Positions 1 through 13,564 are shown, counted from the first letter of the stretch. The stretch is DNA of 64,000 bases from Megamerina dolium (GCA_963854835.1 OY978525.1:42799554-42863553), one strand, 5' to 3'. Notes: generated by a model from the letters alone, not told the origin. Numbers and translations are program-made.

Positions 1-50
1 CACAGGTGCATTAACTGAATGCAATTGGTAATATCTTGGGTTACATCCTA

Positions 51-182
51 TTGCGAAATAGAAATATGCTGATACTGCGGCGCGTGTATTGGCCAGCCAT
101 GGGAACGTTGACTTTATTGTGAAATTGAAATATGCTGACACTGCGGCACGTGTAGTGGGCAACAGTGTGAACGTCGTGGCTA
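51..182. repeat. 66-bp minisatellite, two units
   Basis: Two tandem units with a 66-bp period. The core GAAATATGCTGATACTGCGG at 61 recurs as GAAATATGCTGACACTGCGG at 127, each followed by a CG-rich stretch and an AACGT motif. A degenerate third start (TGCGGCAGGTGCG) lies at about 184. The array continues off the left window edge or begins there. No coding potential seen. Confidence 0.7.
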
Positions 183-202
183 ATGCGGCAGGTGCGTGTT
201 AA

Positions 203-204
<2 letters not shown>

Positions 205-276
<72 letters not shown>

Positions 277-298
277 TATATCTATATTTATATTTATA
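205..298. repeat. (TA)n microsatellite
   Basis: Almost pure TA dinucleotide repeat, degrading to TTTATA at its right end, directly before SINE copy A. Open frames across it are repeat artefacts. Confidence 0.95.
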
Positions 299-303
299 TA
301 AGT

Positions 304-640
304 GGGTGCCGTAGCTCAGTGGTTAGTGTGTTCGCCTTCTGATCTGTAGGTCGTGGTTCAATACCCGGCTGACAAATTTAATATCGAAAAGATTTTTCTT
401 TCGAACGGTACCCACCTGTCGGCAAGCAATTGGCAATTCTTCCGACAGTAACAACTTGCCATGAAAAAGCTTCTAAAAAGAACTCTGTGACAAAGCTCAG
501 AAAAAGTGATGTCACAAGTGTTCTGCCGTTCGGAACCGGCTAAAATAAGTAGGTCCATTCTAATACTGTCCAAAATTTAAGACGCACAACAGTAATGAAG
601 AGAAGCTCGGCCAATGAGCCCTTTGGGGCTTTAAGTGCCA
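304..640 (+). mobile_element. tRNA-derived SINE, copy A
   Basis: The 5' end looks like a tRNA gene. An RNA polymerase III A box (TAGCTCAGTGG) lies about 35 bp before a B box (GGTTCAATACC here, one base off the consensus). A roughly 270-bp unrelated body follows, ending in the hairpin-forming GAGCCCTTTGGGGCTT and AAGTGCCA. The same unit occurs four more times in the window, so it is a dispersed family. The tRNA-like head lacks a proper anticodon stem, so it is not a working tRNA gene. It carries no ORF and would depend on a LINE for movement (known of SINEs in general). Confidence 0.85.
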
Positions 641-1261
641 CATATTTAACATTGTCCACATATGCTACCTTCACCCCTGTTTTGCTTGATACACTAAGAA
701 TTTGATCCATAACTAGTAGTCAAAAGTATGGTGAAATTACTCTGGTTTGTAATGTTTCTCCACTAACATGCTTAACAAGAGCTGTTTTACCTAATCCTGA
801 ATGAATTAACCTGGATGAAAAACTACATATTGTCTCTAGATATATAAGTAAATATTTTTAGGTAACAATCTTATATACAGTATACTCTTATGATATTCAA
901 TTTTTAGTACAGAGTACTGTTTTCACAAACAAAATGAAATTGAAATTGATATATGATATGACCATGATTTTTAGAGGCAATATGTAGCTTTCATTAATAC
1001 CTTTACAACGATATATCATTCATAAAAATCGGACGTCAAATAAATAAGTTATCAGAAAAAAATAATTTTAGCGGTTCTTACAGGATGCAGAAGAAATTCT
1101 TTTTACATTAATACAAATAATACATACGTTCGGCAGTCAGTTTTCTTGTGAATACGATCAATGTACCAAAACCAGGTTCACAAACCATAAACCACAAACA
1201 TGATGCTTCTGTGGGTGTTTTATTGTGCGCACCACCGTTCTCTTTTCTGCTTTGCTTTGCT
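641..1261. other. unassigned AT-rich sequence
   Basis: No supported gene. On the minus strand at about 650-825 the translation is briefly open and includes GLGKTALVKHVSGE, which resembles a P-loop NTPase motif, and then meets a stop and runs into the SINE. This could be a shred of a host gene, a processed pseudogene or chance. The rest shows nothing recognisable. Confidence 0.3.
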
Positions 1262-1465
1262 GACATAATGGCACTATGATATTGACATAATCAGCATCAA
1301 CACGATAGCAGTCAGTGCATTCTCAGAGTTCTTTCCAAGTCGGGTCGAATGGATCTTACGGTGAACGAGGGCAAGACGAAGTACCTAGTATCAACAAACA
1401 AAGTGTAACGGTGTCTTGGACAACACGTCGCTGTAGTAACCACGCATTTGAACTAGCATTCACAT
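1262..1465 (+). mobile_element. RTE-like LINE fragment A
   Basis: About 200 bp collinear with the reverse transcriptase of the LINE at 36.4-36.7 kb. It starts at CATAATGGCACTAT, skips the stretch coding the YADD box, and resumes with the segments coding for ..DIIG.. and ..[12 protein letters not shown]... It has frameshifts and the internal deletion, so it is a dead scrap. It ends at a (TA)n tract. Confidence 0.75.
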
Positions 1466-1477
1466 CTGGTAAAGATG

Positions 1478-1813
<336 letters not shown>

Positions 1814-1817
1814 TTTA

Positions 1818-3197
1818 GGGATTAGCCGCATCAGACCACTTATATGGGTCCCTTTTCGTCCCTCAAATCGTGTGTTAATTATTTGTTTGGTTGCAGAATT
1901 CTTCTACTCCCTTCCTCATAATAACATCACGCGTTATTTCAAGCATCTCTTTGTGGGGTATGTTCCACATTTCGAGTTCATCAATAAATTGGCGACCCAG
2001 TGTGGACATCTTCCTGCTTACCAATGCAGGACACTGGCACACTATGTGCGCCGCTGTCTCTGCCTCTTCCATGCATAATCTGCAAATATCAGCATCCTCC
2101 CCATCAACAAGACCCATCTTGCTGAGGTGGTACCTGAAATTGCCATGCCCAGTTATTAATGCAGTCAACCAGCTTAGAGTCATTCGTCCTAGACTGAGAG
2201 CCCTCCCCGATTCACTGCCCTTTGATAGCCTCAACGAAGCCTTTGTCTGTCTACAAGTAGATAAGTTCTCCCATCTCGTGAGATGAAGTTTCTTTATCCA
2301 CTCTTCGACCTTTGCCTTCACCGTCCCGCTGCTGAGAGCAACTACTGGTTCCGGTCCATAAAATTCAGTTTCAGATCCTTGTCTAGCCAAGGAGTCTGCA
2401 GCTTCATTCTGTTCTATACCAATGTGTCCCTTCACCCACATAAGAGTAATCGCATTACTACGAGCACACCCATTAAGTTTCTGAACACATTCGAGCGCCA
2501 ACTTAGAAGATACCGTAGGTTGTTGCAGCCGCCTGGCCACCGCCTTGTTATCGAGTGTTAGCAAGATTTTCTTACCTTGCACCTTTCCATCCAGTAGATG
2601 GTCTAGCGCATGCATTAGACCAAGCATTTCTGCTTGATAGACCGATACGTATCTTCCCAGATTCAGAGTGCATGCCAGTCCCAACTCTTTAGAGAAGATT
2701 CCAGCACCCGCTCTGCCATCTATTAATGAACCATCTGTAAAAATACTGATGTCACATACATCATGTGTGAGGCCGTCTTCAATGAGTGTTCTGTGTGACT
2801 TTTCAGTCATCTTCAGCCTACCCATTCCCTCCATTGGCATCTGCGCCTCCTTTACACTGCTATATAGCAGTGACAGGATGCCCCTGTGCCCCCTCTCTGT
2901 GCCGAATCCATACCAATTATTGGTTGTCTTCAGACGTAATGCTGTTAATGCCGCTGACTTCATAATATGCAAGTCCAACGGCAGCAGCCCGAGAAAGACT
3001 TCCAATGCTTCTACTGGGGTCGTCCGGATAGCTCCGGTAATCCCAATACAAGCCATTCTTTGTACCCTATCTAACTTGCCTTTCGCGGTCTTTTGGGTGA
3101 CCTTAGGCCACCAGACCACAGCAGCATATGTTATTAAGGGTCTGACCATCGTTGTGTAGATCCAGTGCGCTGCTCTGGGAGTAATTCCCCACATGAG

Positions 3198-3210
<13 letters not shown>
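1818..3210 (-). mobile_element. LINE with RNase H, 5'-truncated
   Basis: A 5'-truncated non-LTR retrotransposon on the minus strand. It holds only the last part of ORF2, from the end of the RT/thumb region through an RNase H domain and a C-terminal Cys/His motif, plus a short 3' UTR ending next to a (TA)n tract. An RNase H on ORF2 points to the I/LOA/Outcast side of LINE phylogeny. It is a different family from the LINE at 41.5-45.5 kb, which has a diverged RNase H. Confidence 0.8.
1875..3206 (-). pseudogene. LINE ORF2 C-terminal part (RNase H, zinc motif)
   Basis: 443 codons are open with no stop. The first 60 or so match the region after the RT core (RPLITYAAVVWWP, typical of LINE ORF2). 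The RNase H follows with its four acidic positions visible: FTDGS, YQAEMLG, TLDNKA and EAADSLAR. Near the C-terminus [12 protein letters not shown] is a CCHC-type motif seen in I-clade ORF2. The endonuclease and RT catalytic core are missing because the copy is 5'-truncated at about 3207, so there is no true start codon. The long open frame suggests a fairly young insertion. It cannot code for a functional retroelement. Confidence 0.85.
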
Positions 3211-4628
<1,418 letters not shown>

Positions 4629-4638
4629 TATATATATA

Positions 4639-5983
<1,345 letters not shown>

Positions 5984-5990
5984 TATATAT

Positions 5991-6288
5991 GGGTTTCGTA
6001 GCTTAGTGGTTAGTGTGTTGGCCTTCTGATCTGTAGGTGGGTAGGTAATAATATATATTTTAATATCGAAAAGATTTTTATCTCGAACGGTAGCAACCTG
6101 TCGGCAATTGGCAATTCTAAATAAGAACTCTGTGACAAAGCTCAGAAAAAGTGATGTCGCAAGAGTTCTGCTGTTCGGAATCGGCTAAAATAAGTAGGGC
6201 CTTTCTAATACTCTCCAAAATTTAACACGCACAACAGTAATGGAAGAACAGCTCGGCAAAAGAGCCGTTCGGGGCTTATAAGTGCCAC
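5991..6288 (+). mobile_element. tRNA-derived SINE, copy B
   Basis: Second copy of the SINE: GGGTTTCGTAGCTTAGTGG head, then a damaged B box (the GTTCAATCCC segment is replaced by GGGTAGGTAATAATA), then the conserved body and the 3' hairpin and AAGTGCCA end. Its 5' side abuts (TA)n and its 3' side runs into (CA)n (6286-6304). The broken B box means this copy is transcriptionally dead. Confidence 0.85.
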
Positions 6289-6802
6289 ACCACACACATA
6301 CACACGGGTACTATAGCTGGGCTCTAAGCTACCGGGGGGTTCGGCAGGTCGCGGATAGCCGGACGGCCTGTAGTAACAGGTTAGTTGCTAGTGCGGCTGT
6401 TTAGATTGACCGGTACACTCCGCGGCGCACTGGGAGTCCCTCGAAACCTTAACAGTCTACTCTGCTGTTGGGGTGAAGAGGGTGATGTGAGCTTGCTCTG
6501 CCGAGGTATCAGGAACCAGCCCCTTCAGGCCTTAGTCAGGAAGTGTGTATTGGAAGCAGGAGTTGTAGCCTGCGTTGCTCCGGGTGAGCGCCGGTTCGTC
6601 CGTGTTTTCCGGAACCGGCAAAGCGAAGGACAGGCCTCAGGGAACTGGGGTAGGGGCATAGTCCCCGAGGGTATACTCGTTCCTGTCTATTTCGGCCCGC
6701 CCCCTACACACGATGCGGCGGTACAGAAACTAAGTGGAGAAATTAAACTACAACAATAGCAGTATTAAAGCAACATCATAATAAATAGCGGCACACAAAC
6801 TC

Positions 6803-8200
6803 GTGCTGATAGTGGAAGCAAGGTGCCTGAAGCTGATCCAGCCAAGGGAACACTCCATTACAAGTGGAGTATGCGACATAGTTGACAAGACTTCAAAAGA
6901 TGACAAAACCGCCGAAGCTGACCCTTTCAAGCGTGCATCAAAACTGGTGCGATCGCCCAATAAGGCACTCACTGCGGAAAAACCTACAAGAGCGCGATCA
7001 TCGCCACCTGCGCTGCAGAATAGCACGCCTCTGGCTGAAGCGACACATTCGGATGGCGATATCATGTCGCAATTAGGCGAGGCAATCAGCAAGTTCACGG
7101 AAGCAATGCGTCTGCCGCAACGTTCGATTAACAACCAAATTTGAGATCTACTCAGCTCAGTAGCGAGACTTCATACATTCGCACGAAACGAGTACAATAA
7201 AATTAAAGAAGTCAGACGAAATGTCCCCCAAAGGCTGACGTCGATAGAATCAACGCCGAAGAGACCCCGCGAAGATGAACAGTTGGCTCAAAAGACACCG
7301 CCAAAGAAGAATAAACCCGACCACGAAGAAGTGCTCAAGCCGATGGCCAGTGTGAACATGAAGGATGGAGGAAATAATCCTGCAAAAGATAAAGAAAAAG
7401 CGGAGAAGGAAAATAACTGGACGCAGGTCAAGCGCAAAGCACAAACCGCTAAGAAGAAGGCAACCTATACGCCGCCCCCGGGACCGGATGCGATAGTCAT
7501 CGCATGTGCTGGAAACATGTCATACAGCGACATATTTAGGGCTGTTAAAAAAGACGATGCTCTGCAGAAACTCGGTGAGAACGTTTCGTGGATCAGGAAG
7601 ACGGCGAAAGCAGAGATTCTACTTGAACTAAAAAAGGCGCAGAGGACGAACACGGGAGTCTATGAGAAGGAGATAAGCAAGGTGCTAGGTGATCAAGCGT
7701 ATATCAGAGCGCTAACACACGAGATATCGGTGGAGATCCGCGACCTCGATGAAATTACCACCAAGGAGGATATAGTGGAGGCTATACGATCGCAACTAAA
7801 GGAGTTAAGCTACTTCGTCGAGAGAGCGATCAAACACATCAGGGACGCGTATGCAGGCACTCAGACTGCGGTGGTAAGCCTTCCGGCTTTGGATGCAAGG
7901 CGACTGCTTGACGCTCAGAAGACCAAGATTGGATGGGTGGTCTGAGGAATAAGGGAAAAGCTCAACCCAGAGAAGTGTTTCAGGTGCTTGGAATACGGAC
8001 ATGTGGCAAAGGCGTGCACTAACATGGACGATAGGAGCAAAAGTTGCATGAAATGTGGCGAGAAGGGTCACTTCGCAAAGGTATGCGACAAAAAACCATT
8101 CTGTGGAGCATGCAAAAATAACGGGAAGGAGGATACGGGTCACCAAATCGGCAGTAGGAAGTGTCCCCTATATCAAACAGCGTGCAAAAGGGTCAAGTGA
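6803..8200 (+). pseudogene. R1-type ORF1 (Gag-like, CCHC), two in-frame stops
   Basis: One continuous frame from ATG 6803 to TGA 8198-8200 (about 465 codons), broken only by in-frame TGA at 7142-7144 and 7943-7945. The middle (7280-7480) is Lys/Pro-rich with a nuclear-localisation look. The C-terminal end has three zinc knuckles: CFRCLEYGHVAKAC, CMKCGEKGHFAKVC and a third CGAC..H..C motif. Such ORF1 proteins coat the RNA. Both stops could arise by single substitutions (e.g. CGA to TGA), so decay looks recent. An upstream open stretch at 6385-6759 is probably 5' UTR. Confidence 0.85.
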
Positions 8201-11172
8201 GAGTTGTACAAATCAACCTAAACCACTGTGAAGCTGCGCAGCAGCTACTGATGCAGACAATATATGAGGAGAAGATAGACGTTGCGATAGTATGCGAGCA
8301 GTACAAGAACCTAAGCGCCGGAACCTGGATCTCTGATCATGGAAACAAAGCTGCCATATGGGCCTGTGGGGGCAAGTCCCTCCAAGACAAGCCACTCACT
8401 GGAAAAAGACACTATATGCGGGCGAAGATCTGTGGAATTAATTTCTACAGCTGCTACATTCCGCCGAGTGTGACGCATGTCGACTACGAAAGGATCCTGG
8501 ACGAGCTAGTGGAAGACGCTCGAAATACTACGCCAAACGTGATAGCAGGCGACTTCAATGCATGGGCCGAGGAATGGGGCAGCAGTTATACGAATAGACG
8601 GAGTGATGCTCTGCTTAAGGCGTTCTCCGTGCTAGACGCAGTGTTGCTCAATACCGGCGGAAAGAATACCTTCGAGAAGAATGGTCGCGGATCAATAATT
8701 AACATTACGTTCGTCAGCCGTGCACTGGTGCGAACGGCAAGTTGGCAGGTGTGTGACTTTTACACGGTTAGCGATCATCTTGCTATTATAATGGAACTCG
8801 GCAAGCATGCACAGATTCGATAGAGGCTGCAAAAAACTCAGACCAAAGGGTGGAAGCTGGAAACGCTAGATGATGAAGCCTTCAGCTTCATGCTAGATGA
8901 GAACCCGGACAGCTCAAACGACGTGGACGAACAAGCCGACATGTTGGTGAAGTATGTTAGCAAAGCCTGCGACGCTGCCATGTGCAGAAAAGGACAGAAT
9001 ATGTCTAGAAAGCTCGCATATTGGTGGAACGAAGAAATTAATACGCTAAGAAGCGAATGCCATAGAGCGAGACGACTCTCCCAAAGAAGCATAGGTACAG
9101 CGGAGCATACAAGACTGCGTGAATGCTTCAAGAAAACACGCAAGGAGTTTAAGAAGGCGATAAAAAGAAGCAAGTCCTTGTGCTTTAGAGAACTTTGTGA
9201 AAAAGTGGACGACAACCCGAGGGGCGACGCGTACAAAATAGTCAGGATGAAGGTCAAAGGTGGTAGAGGCCAAGCACCAACCTGCCCTATTCTGGTGGTG
9301 AAAACGCTTTTCCCGGAGCAAGATCCACAACCAAGTGTGGTGACACCCGCATTAGAGGAAGCAGTGATAATCGACGAGGCGGAGATAATAATGGCAGCGG
9401 AGAGGTTCGGTAACACAAAGGCGCCTGGACTTGATGGTATCCCGAACAAGGCGATTAAGATCGCCGTTAAACATAATACGATGGTTTTCGCTGAGCTTTA
9501 TACGCGTTGCTTGAATGAAGGGGTTTTTGCGAAAGTGTGGAAGAAGCAGCGTCTAGTCCTACTTCAGAAACCGAATAAACCGGCAGGTGAGGCGAGTGCG
9601 TATCGACCACTATGCATGATCGACACGATGGCCAAAATACTGGAGAGGCTGATCTGCACACGTCTGGAGCATCATCTAGAAGGTGAGTCGCCTGGTTTGT
9701 CTGCGAACCAATTTGGCTTTAGGAGACATCGATCCACCATAGACGCAGATGGAAAATTGACGGGCATTGCGGGCAAGGCGATAGAGAGCGTCAGATGGAT
9801 GCATGGCGACAAAAAATATTGCGCAGTTGTCACATTTGATTTGCCAAATGCTTTCAACTCGGCATATTGGTCGCATATCATGAGGGCGCTGGAGGCGAAG
9901 AAAACACCTGCGTATTTGCTGCGGATAATAAACAGCTATCTGTCTAACAGACTGTTATTATGCGATACCCACGAAGGTCCCAAAAGATATGTTGTAACGG
10001 GCGGAGTACCGCAGGGCTCCGTACTGGGCACGTTGTTATGGAATGTGTTGTACGATGGGGTGTTACACCTCTCGCTGCCAAAGGAAGCTCAGATAATTGG
10101 GTATGCGGACGATATTGCTGTGACGATCGTTGCGAAGGAACTTTACCAGATTCAGAGCATCTGCAATGAGACAGCCTCGAAGATTAAGGAGTGGCTCACG
10201 ATGACAAAGCTCCAGCTTGCAGGACAGAAAACAGAGGCGGTCCTTATTTCGAGCAGGAAAAAAATGGAAACAATCACCCTGAACATTGACGGCTATAATG
10301 TCCCAACGCAATCGTCACTGAGGTACCTTGGTGTGATGATTGACGAGAGACTCAATTTCAAGGCTCATATTGAAAAGGCATGTAGCAAGGCGGCTGCAGT
10401 GACAACGGCTCTGACGAGAATCATGGCGAACATTGGCGGCCCTAGCCAGAGTAGGAGAGCACTCCTGGCAAAAGTAAGCCAGTCGGTATTGATGTATGCG
10501 GCACTAATATGGGGAAGAGCCCTGCGTCAAAAAACATATGTCAAGAAGGCGAAAGCAGTTTTTAAGCTTAGCGCGATTAGAGTTGCCTGCGCTTTTAGAA
10601 CTGTGTCGCACGAGGCGACAGATATAACACCAGACGGTGTTATATCTGGTATTATGCCGCAGAGACTACAACAGAGCAAAAAGCATAAATAGGCGACTAA
10701 CGGCTGATGAACGTAAAGAGGAGAGACAGATGAGCTTCGACGAGTGGCAAACACAATGGGACGCCGCAGAAAAAGAAAGGTGGACGCACAGGCTCGTAAG
10801 GAACGTGCAACCCTGGGTCGATAGAAAACATGGAGACAGACTTTTACCAGACGCAGTTTTTGTCGGGTCATGGCTGTTTCAGGGAGTACCTCCTCAGATT
10901 CGGGCACGATGACGCGACAGAATGCTCCTTCTGCAGCAGTGTCGGTGAAAACGCAGAGCATATCTTTTTCTCTTTTTCGAGATATGTAGCACAGAGAGCG
11001 GATATGAGAGGTTAATAAACGAAAGGATGACACCCGATAACATTGTGAGCGACATGCTGCAATCGAGATTGGTGTGGGCTAAGATGAAGGAATGGTCCGC
11101 AATAGCGCTCCAGGAGCTCAGGATGAAAAAAAGGCGGCGTAGAAGTAGAAATATACATGCAACGAATGAATA
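8161..11172 (+). pseudogene. R1-type ORF2 (AP endonuclease + RT), broken
   Basis: ORF2 starts at ATG 8161 in the -1 frame relative to ORF1, overlapping it by 40 bp as in other R1 elements. The endonuclease (8190-8800) shows QINLNHCEA, VCEQYKN, GDFNAWAEEWG and the terminal SDH. One in-frame TAG at 8821-8823 separates it from the RT part (8890-10692), which shows APGLDGIPN, FDLPNAFNSA, GGVPQGSVLG and the catalytic YADD. A frameshift at about 10640 leaves the C-terminal CSFC..H zinc region in other frames to about 11172, where the last Cys of the CCHC is lost. Few lesions across 1000 codons indicate recent inactivation. Confidence 0.88.
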
Positions 11173-11410
11173 ACCCTGTAGGGCGTGTGTGAAGAGCCTT
11201 TTTGGGCTCGGTCCTGTGAAGTAGTGCTAACGGGCCAAATAAAATTCAAGCTACAGAAGTCGGAGTTAAGGGTTTAGTACGTAGGCGTACTGGTTCGCAA
11301 GTCCAGCATAGTAAGATAATACTGACTGGGCGTGGTCCCAAATGAGGTGTATCCCTAGCGGACAGTATGAATCGTACATGCCGTCTATGGCTGACGGTAT
11401 TTATGAAAGT

Positions 11411-11472
11411 CTGGTGTACCAGCGATGAAATAAAGTTGTCGCACCAGACGCAATCTGCATATATATGCAGAT
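11411..11472. other. two adjacent hairpins after the R1-like element
   Basis: GTCTGGTG and CACCAGAC pair across 25 nt, and next to them ATCTGCATATATATGCAGAT is a perfect 20-bp palindrome (11453-11472). They lie in or just past the LINE 3' UTR. They could be 3' UTR structure recognised by the LINE reverse transcriptase or an unrelated inverted repeat; this is not decidable from one copy. Confidence 0.45.
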
Positions 11473-11789
11473 ATATTACATGGACGTCGTGCTCCCAAAA
11501 TGACACACTCCGGTCCTTAAAAGGCACAATTTATGAATTGAAGACCAAATAAAAATACTTGTTTAAACTTACGAATTTCCAAATCTCCCGTAGGCTCGTA
11601 GTATTGCGTTACAATCTAATATAGCTTTTAGTTGCATTGTATTATTTTATAATTTATTTAATAGCAATAGAATTTTTTCATTAAATTGCTGTTGATTTTC
11701 TAAAAATAGCAAAATTGCCAATAAAATTTTTCTTTTATCCATTTTAATTTGACTATTTTCAAGACTTCAAAATCAGATGTCTAAATGCA

Positions 11790-11873
11790 CAAAGTTGTCG
11801 TCTGTCACTGTGAATTTCAAATGTGCATTTATGCTTCTTAATGCAAATTAATTTTGTTCGTCTGTCTAGGCTA
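11790..11873. mobile_element. MITE end (Harbinger-like terminal repeat)
   Basis: The terminal motif GACAGACGAAC/GTTCGTCTGTCTAGGCTA ends at 11873 and is followed by TTA. It matches the terminal repeats of the 526-bp MITE at 30640-31165 (TAGCCTAGACAGACG, flanked by TAA). Only one end is visible, so this is a truncated or solo end. Confidence 0.4.
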
Positions 11874-11889
11874 TTAGTCTATTAATTGA

Positions 11890-12610
11890 TTATTGTAACA
11901 AATATTAATGGAACTATATACAATACAATTATCTTTTATTCCATATATTTCATTATTATTATTTTTTATTATTTCATTGTATTCCAATTTTATACTTTTT
12001 CCGTTCCGTTTTCCCTTTACTGGGCGTATTATTGATTATTATTATTATTTTTGAATTCATTTAGATTCATTTCTAACATTTCTTACCAATTATATTAAAA
12101 GATCTCTTAATTCTAGTTTTATTTAAAGGTGCGATGCTCTGTATTATTTCGATTATTTGCATAATTTCTTGCTTAAGGAGAGGATAGAAAAGGTTTGTTT
12201 TGAGGATATTTTCGTCGATGTACGTCTGAATTTTCTGTAAAAAATTGTCATACTTGGAACAGTATTGTGTGTATTATCCTAAAAATTCCGTCTTGAGTTT
12301 TAGTTCTTCCATTATCGATTGTAATAAGGTGACTCGAGGTATAGTCAAGTATTTGTACGTCTGCTAGTGATAGAGTAGCTAGTAATCTGAAAAAAAAATG
12401 ATTTTATGTTTTTATAAGACTTTTGTGAATTTTTCTCTTGGATCTTGTTATAACTGTGGAGTTTTAATCTCTAGCAACTATTTCCTTTTTATATTTGGGA
12501 GTTAAATTGTTACCAAGTCTTTTGTTTATTTTGACGTAGATAACATCTCCTTCCAAGTATATCTTAGGTGGGGTTTTTATTATTATGATAACTGAGATCG
12601 GCAATTGCAA
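11890..12610 (-). mobile_element. errantivirus (gypsy-like endogenous retrovirus) remnant
   Basis: Minus-strand remnant of an insect errantivirus. Near 12590-12470 the peptide EGDVIYVKINKRLGNNLTPKYKK resembles in part the C-terminal tail of a Ty3/gypsy integrase. Further down (12330-12060), in broken frames, is the start of an envelope-type ORF with a DGIFRIIH block, an LNKTRIKRSF segment and FNIIG after it. In insect errantiviruses an RxKR furin site precedes the transmembrane subunit with such a motif. Multiple frame breaks make it non-coding. No LTR was found beside it, and a mariner fragment abuts its right side. Confidence 0.6.
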
Positions 12611-13205
12611 TATTCCGAGTGCATCCCAAAATACATTGGCCATAACCTTGCCAGCCCATTTCACTGCCTTCGCCTTCTTCGGAGTACTTCCACCAGCTTC
12701 CACCCATTGTTTCGATTGATTTTTGGTTTCAGGTGTGTAGTGGTGGACACACGTTTCATCAACAGTTATTAATCGACGCCAAAATCAACAGGATTACACT
12801 TTATCATGTCCGAACTCGTTTTTGTTCGACACTGAGCAAACGCGGCACCCATCTTGCCGATAGCTTTTTCATATGCAAATGTACATGCAAAATGTTGAAC
12901 ACACGTTCATATGAGATGTTTACTATTTCAACAATCTCACGCAACTTGACTCGGTGATCATTCATAACGATATCGAGGATTTTCTTGATATTTTCTTCAG
13001 TAACCACCTCTTTTGGCCTTCCTGTTGATGGTATTGTTGCACTGCTTGTTCGGCCGGGTTTAAATTCAGCAATCCAATATTTTACCATGTAATCTGACAG
13101 AGCAGACTCACCGTAATGTCTATCGAGCTTTTCTTTTGTCTCATTCGCCGTTTTCCTTTTCAAATAATAGTGTTTAATCACTGCACGAAATTCGCTTTTT
13201 TCCAT
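12610..13205 (-). pseudogene. mariner transposase fragment
   Basis: From ATG 13205 down to 12804 there are 133 open codons forming the mariner N-terminal DNA-binding region (HTH48-type, starting MEKSEFRAVIKHYYLKRKTA), with GRPKEVVT linking the two helix-turn-helix halves. After a frame break and deletion, a second part at 12703-12610 reads STPKKAKAVKWAGKVMANVFWDALGIL, matching in part the region after the first catalytic aspartate. The DNA encoding the first aspartate block is missing, and the end is cut by errantivirus sequence. Inactive. Confidence 0.85.
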
Positions 13206-13503
13206 TTTTCAAGAAACACAAAAGTTGGTTACTTCAAACGACTACAACAAATAAACTAATCGATGAATTTTGGTGAAATTTTAACAGCTGACGTTTGACA
13301 GATCGCAATTTCAAAAAGAAAAAGTTTTTGTGTTTGTGCTGCCTTTATCGTACTTAGGTAGCTTCTTTATCAATCCGCCCTCGTAGCTATGTCAGGTAGT
13401 TGTTGAAGCATTTTACCCGATATATTATCGTGGACAGGAGCTTTTTTAGAGTTTGAATTGACACGAAGTAAGAGTTTGAACTATATGCTGAATGGTATAT
13501 ATT

Positions 13504-13506
<3 letters not shown>

Positions 13507-13564
<58 letters not shown>

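Larger units (their letters stand above)
6305..11260 (+). mobile_element. R1-clade non-LTR retrotransposon
   Basis: An almost complete LINE of about 5 kb. It has a GC-rich 5' UTR (6305-6802) starting with GGGTACTATAGCTGGG right after a (CA)n tract, ORF1 with three zinc knuckles, ORF2 with endonuclease and reverse transcriptase overlapping ORF1, and a 3' region. Architecture and ORF2 wording (RVVQINLNHCEAA, GDFNAWAEEWG) match the R1 clade. R1-clade lineages such as Waldo and Mino are known to target AC-type repeats, which fits the 5' junction here. The 3' limit is uncertain; I see no clear tail before about 11550. ORFs carry a few nonsense and frame lesions, so this is a recently dead copy. 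Confidence 0.85.

Noticed and set aside
304..375. tRNA gene at the SINE head (also 31658-31725)
   Set aside because: A and B boxes are present but the anticodon arm does not fold and the acceptor stem does not close; the same unit recurs with a common non-tRNA body, so it is a SINE.
1891..3159. Plus-strand frames opposite the RNase H LINE
   Set aside because: Antisense shadows of a clearly recognisable minus-strand ORF2 fragment.
6385..6759. 125-codon frame before R1-like ORF1
   Set aside because: GC-rich 5' UTR with no similarity to known proteins, in the position of the element's leader and not in frame with ORF1.
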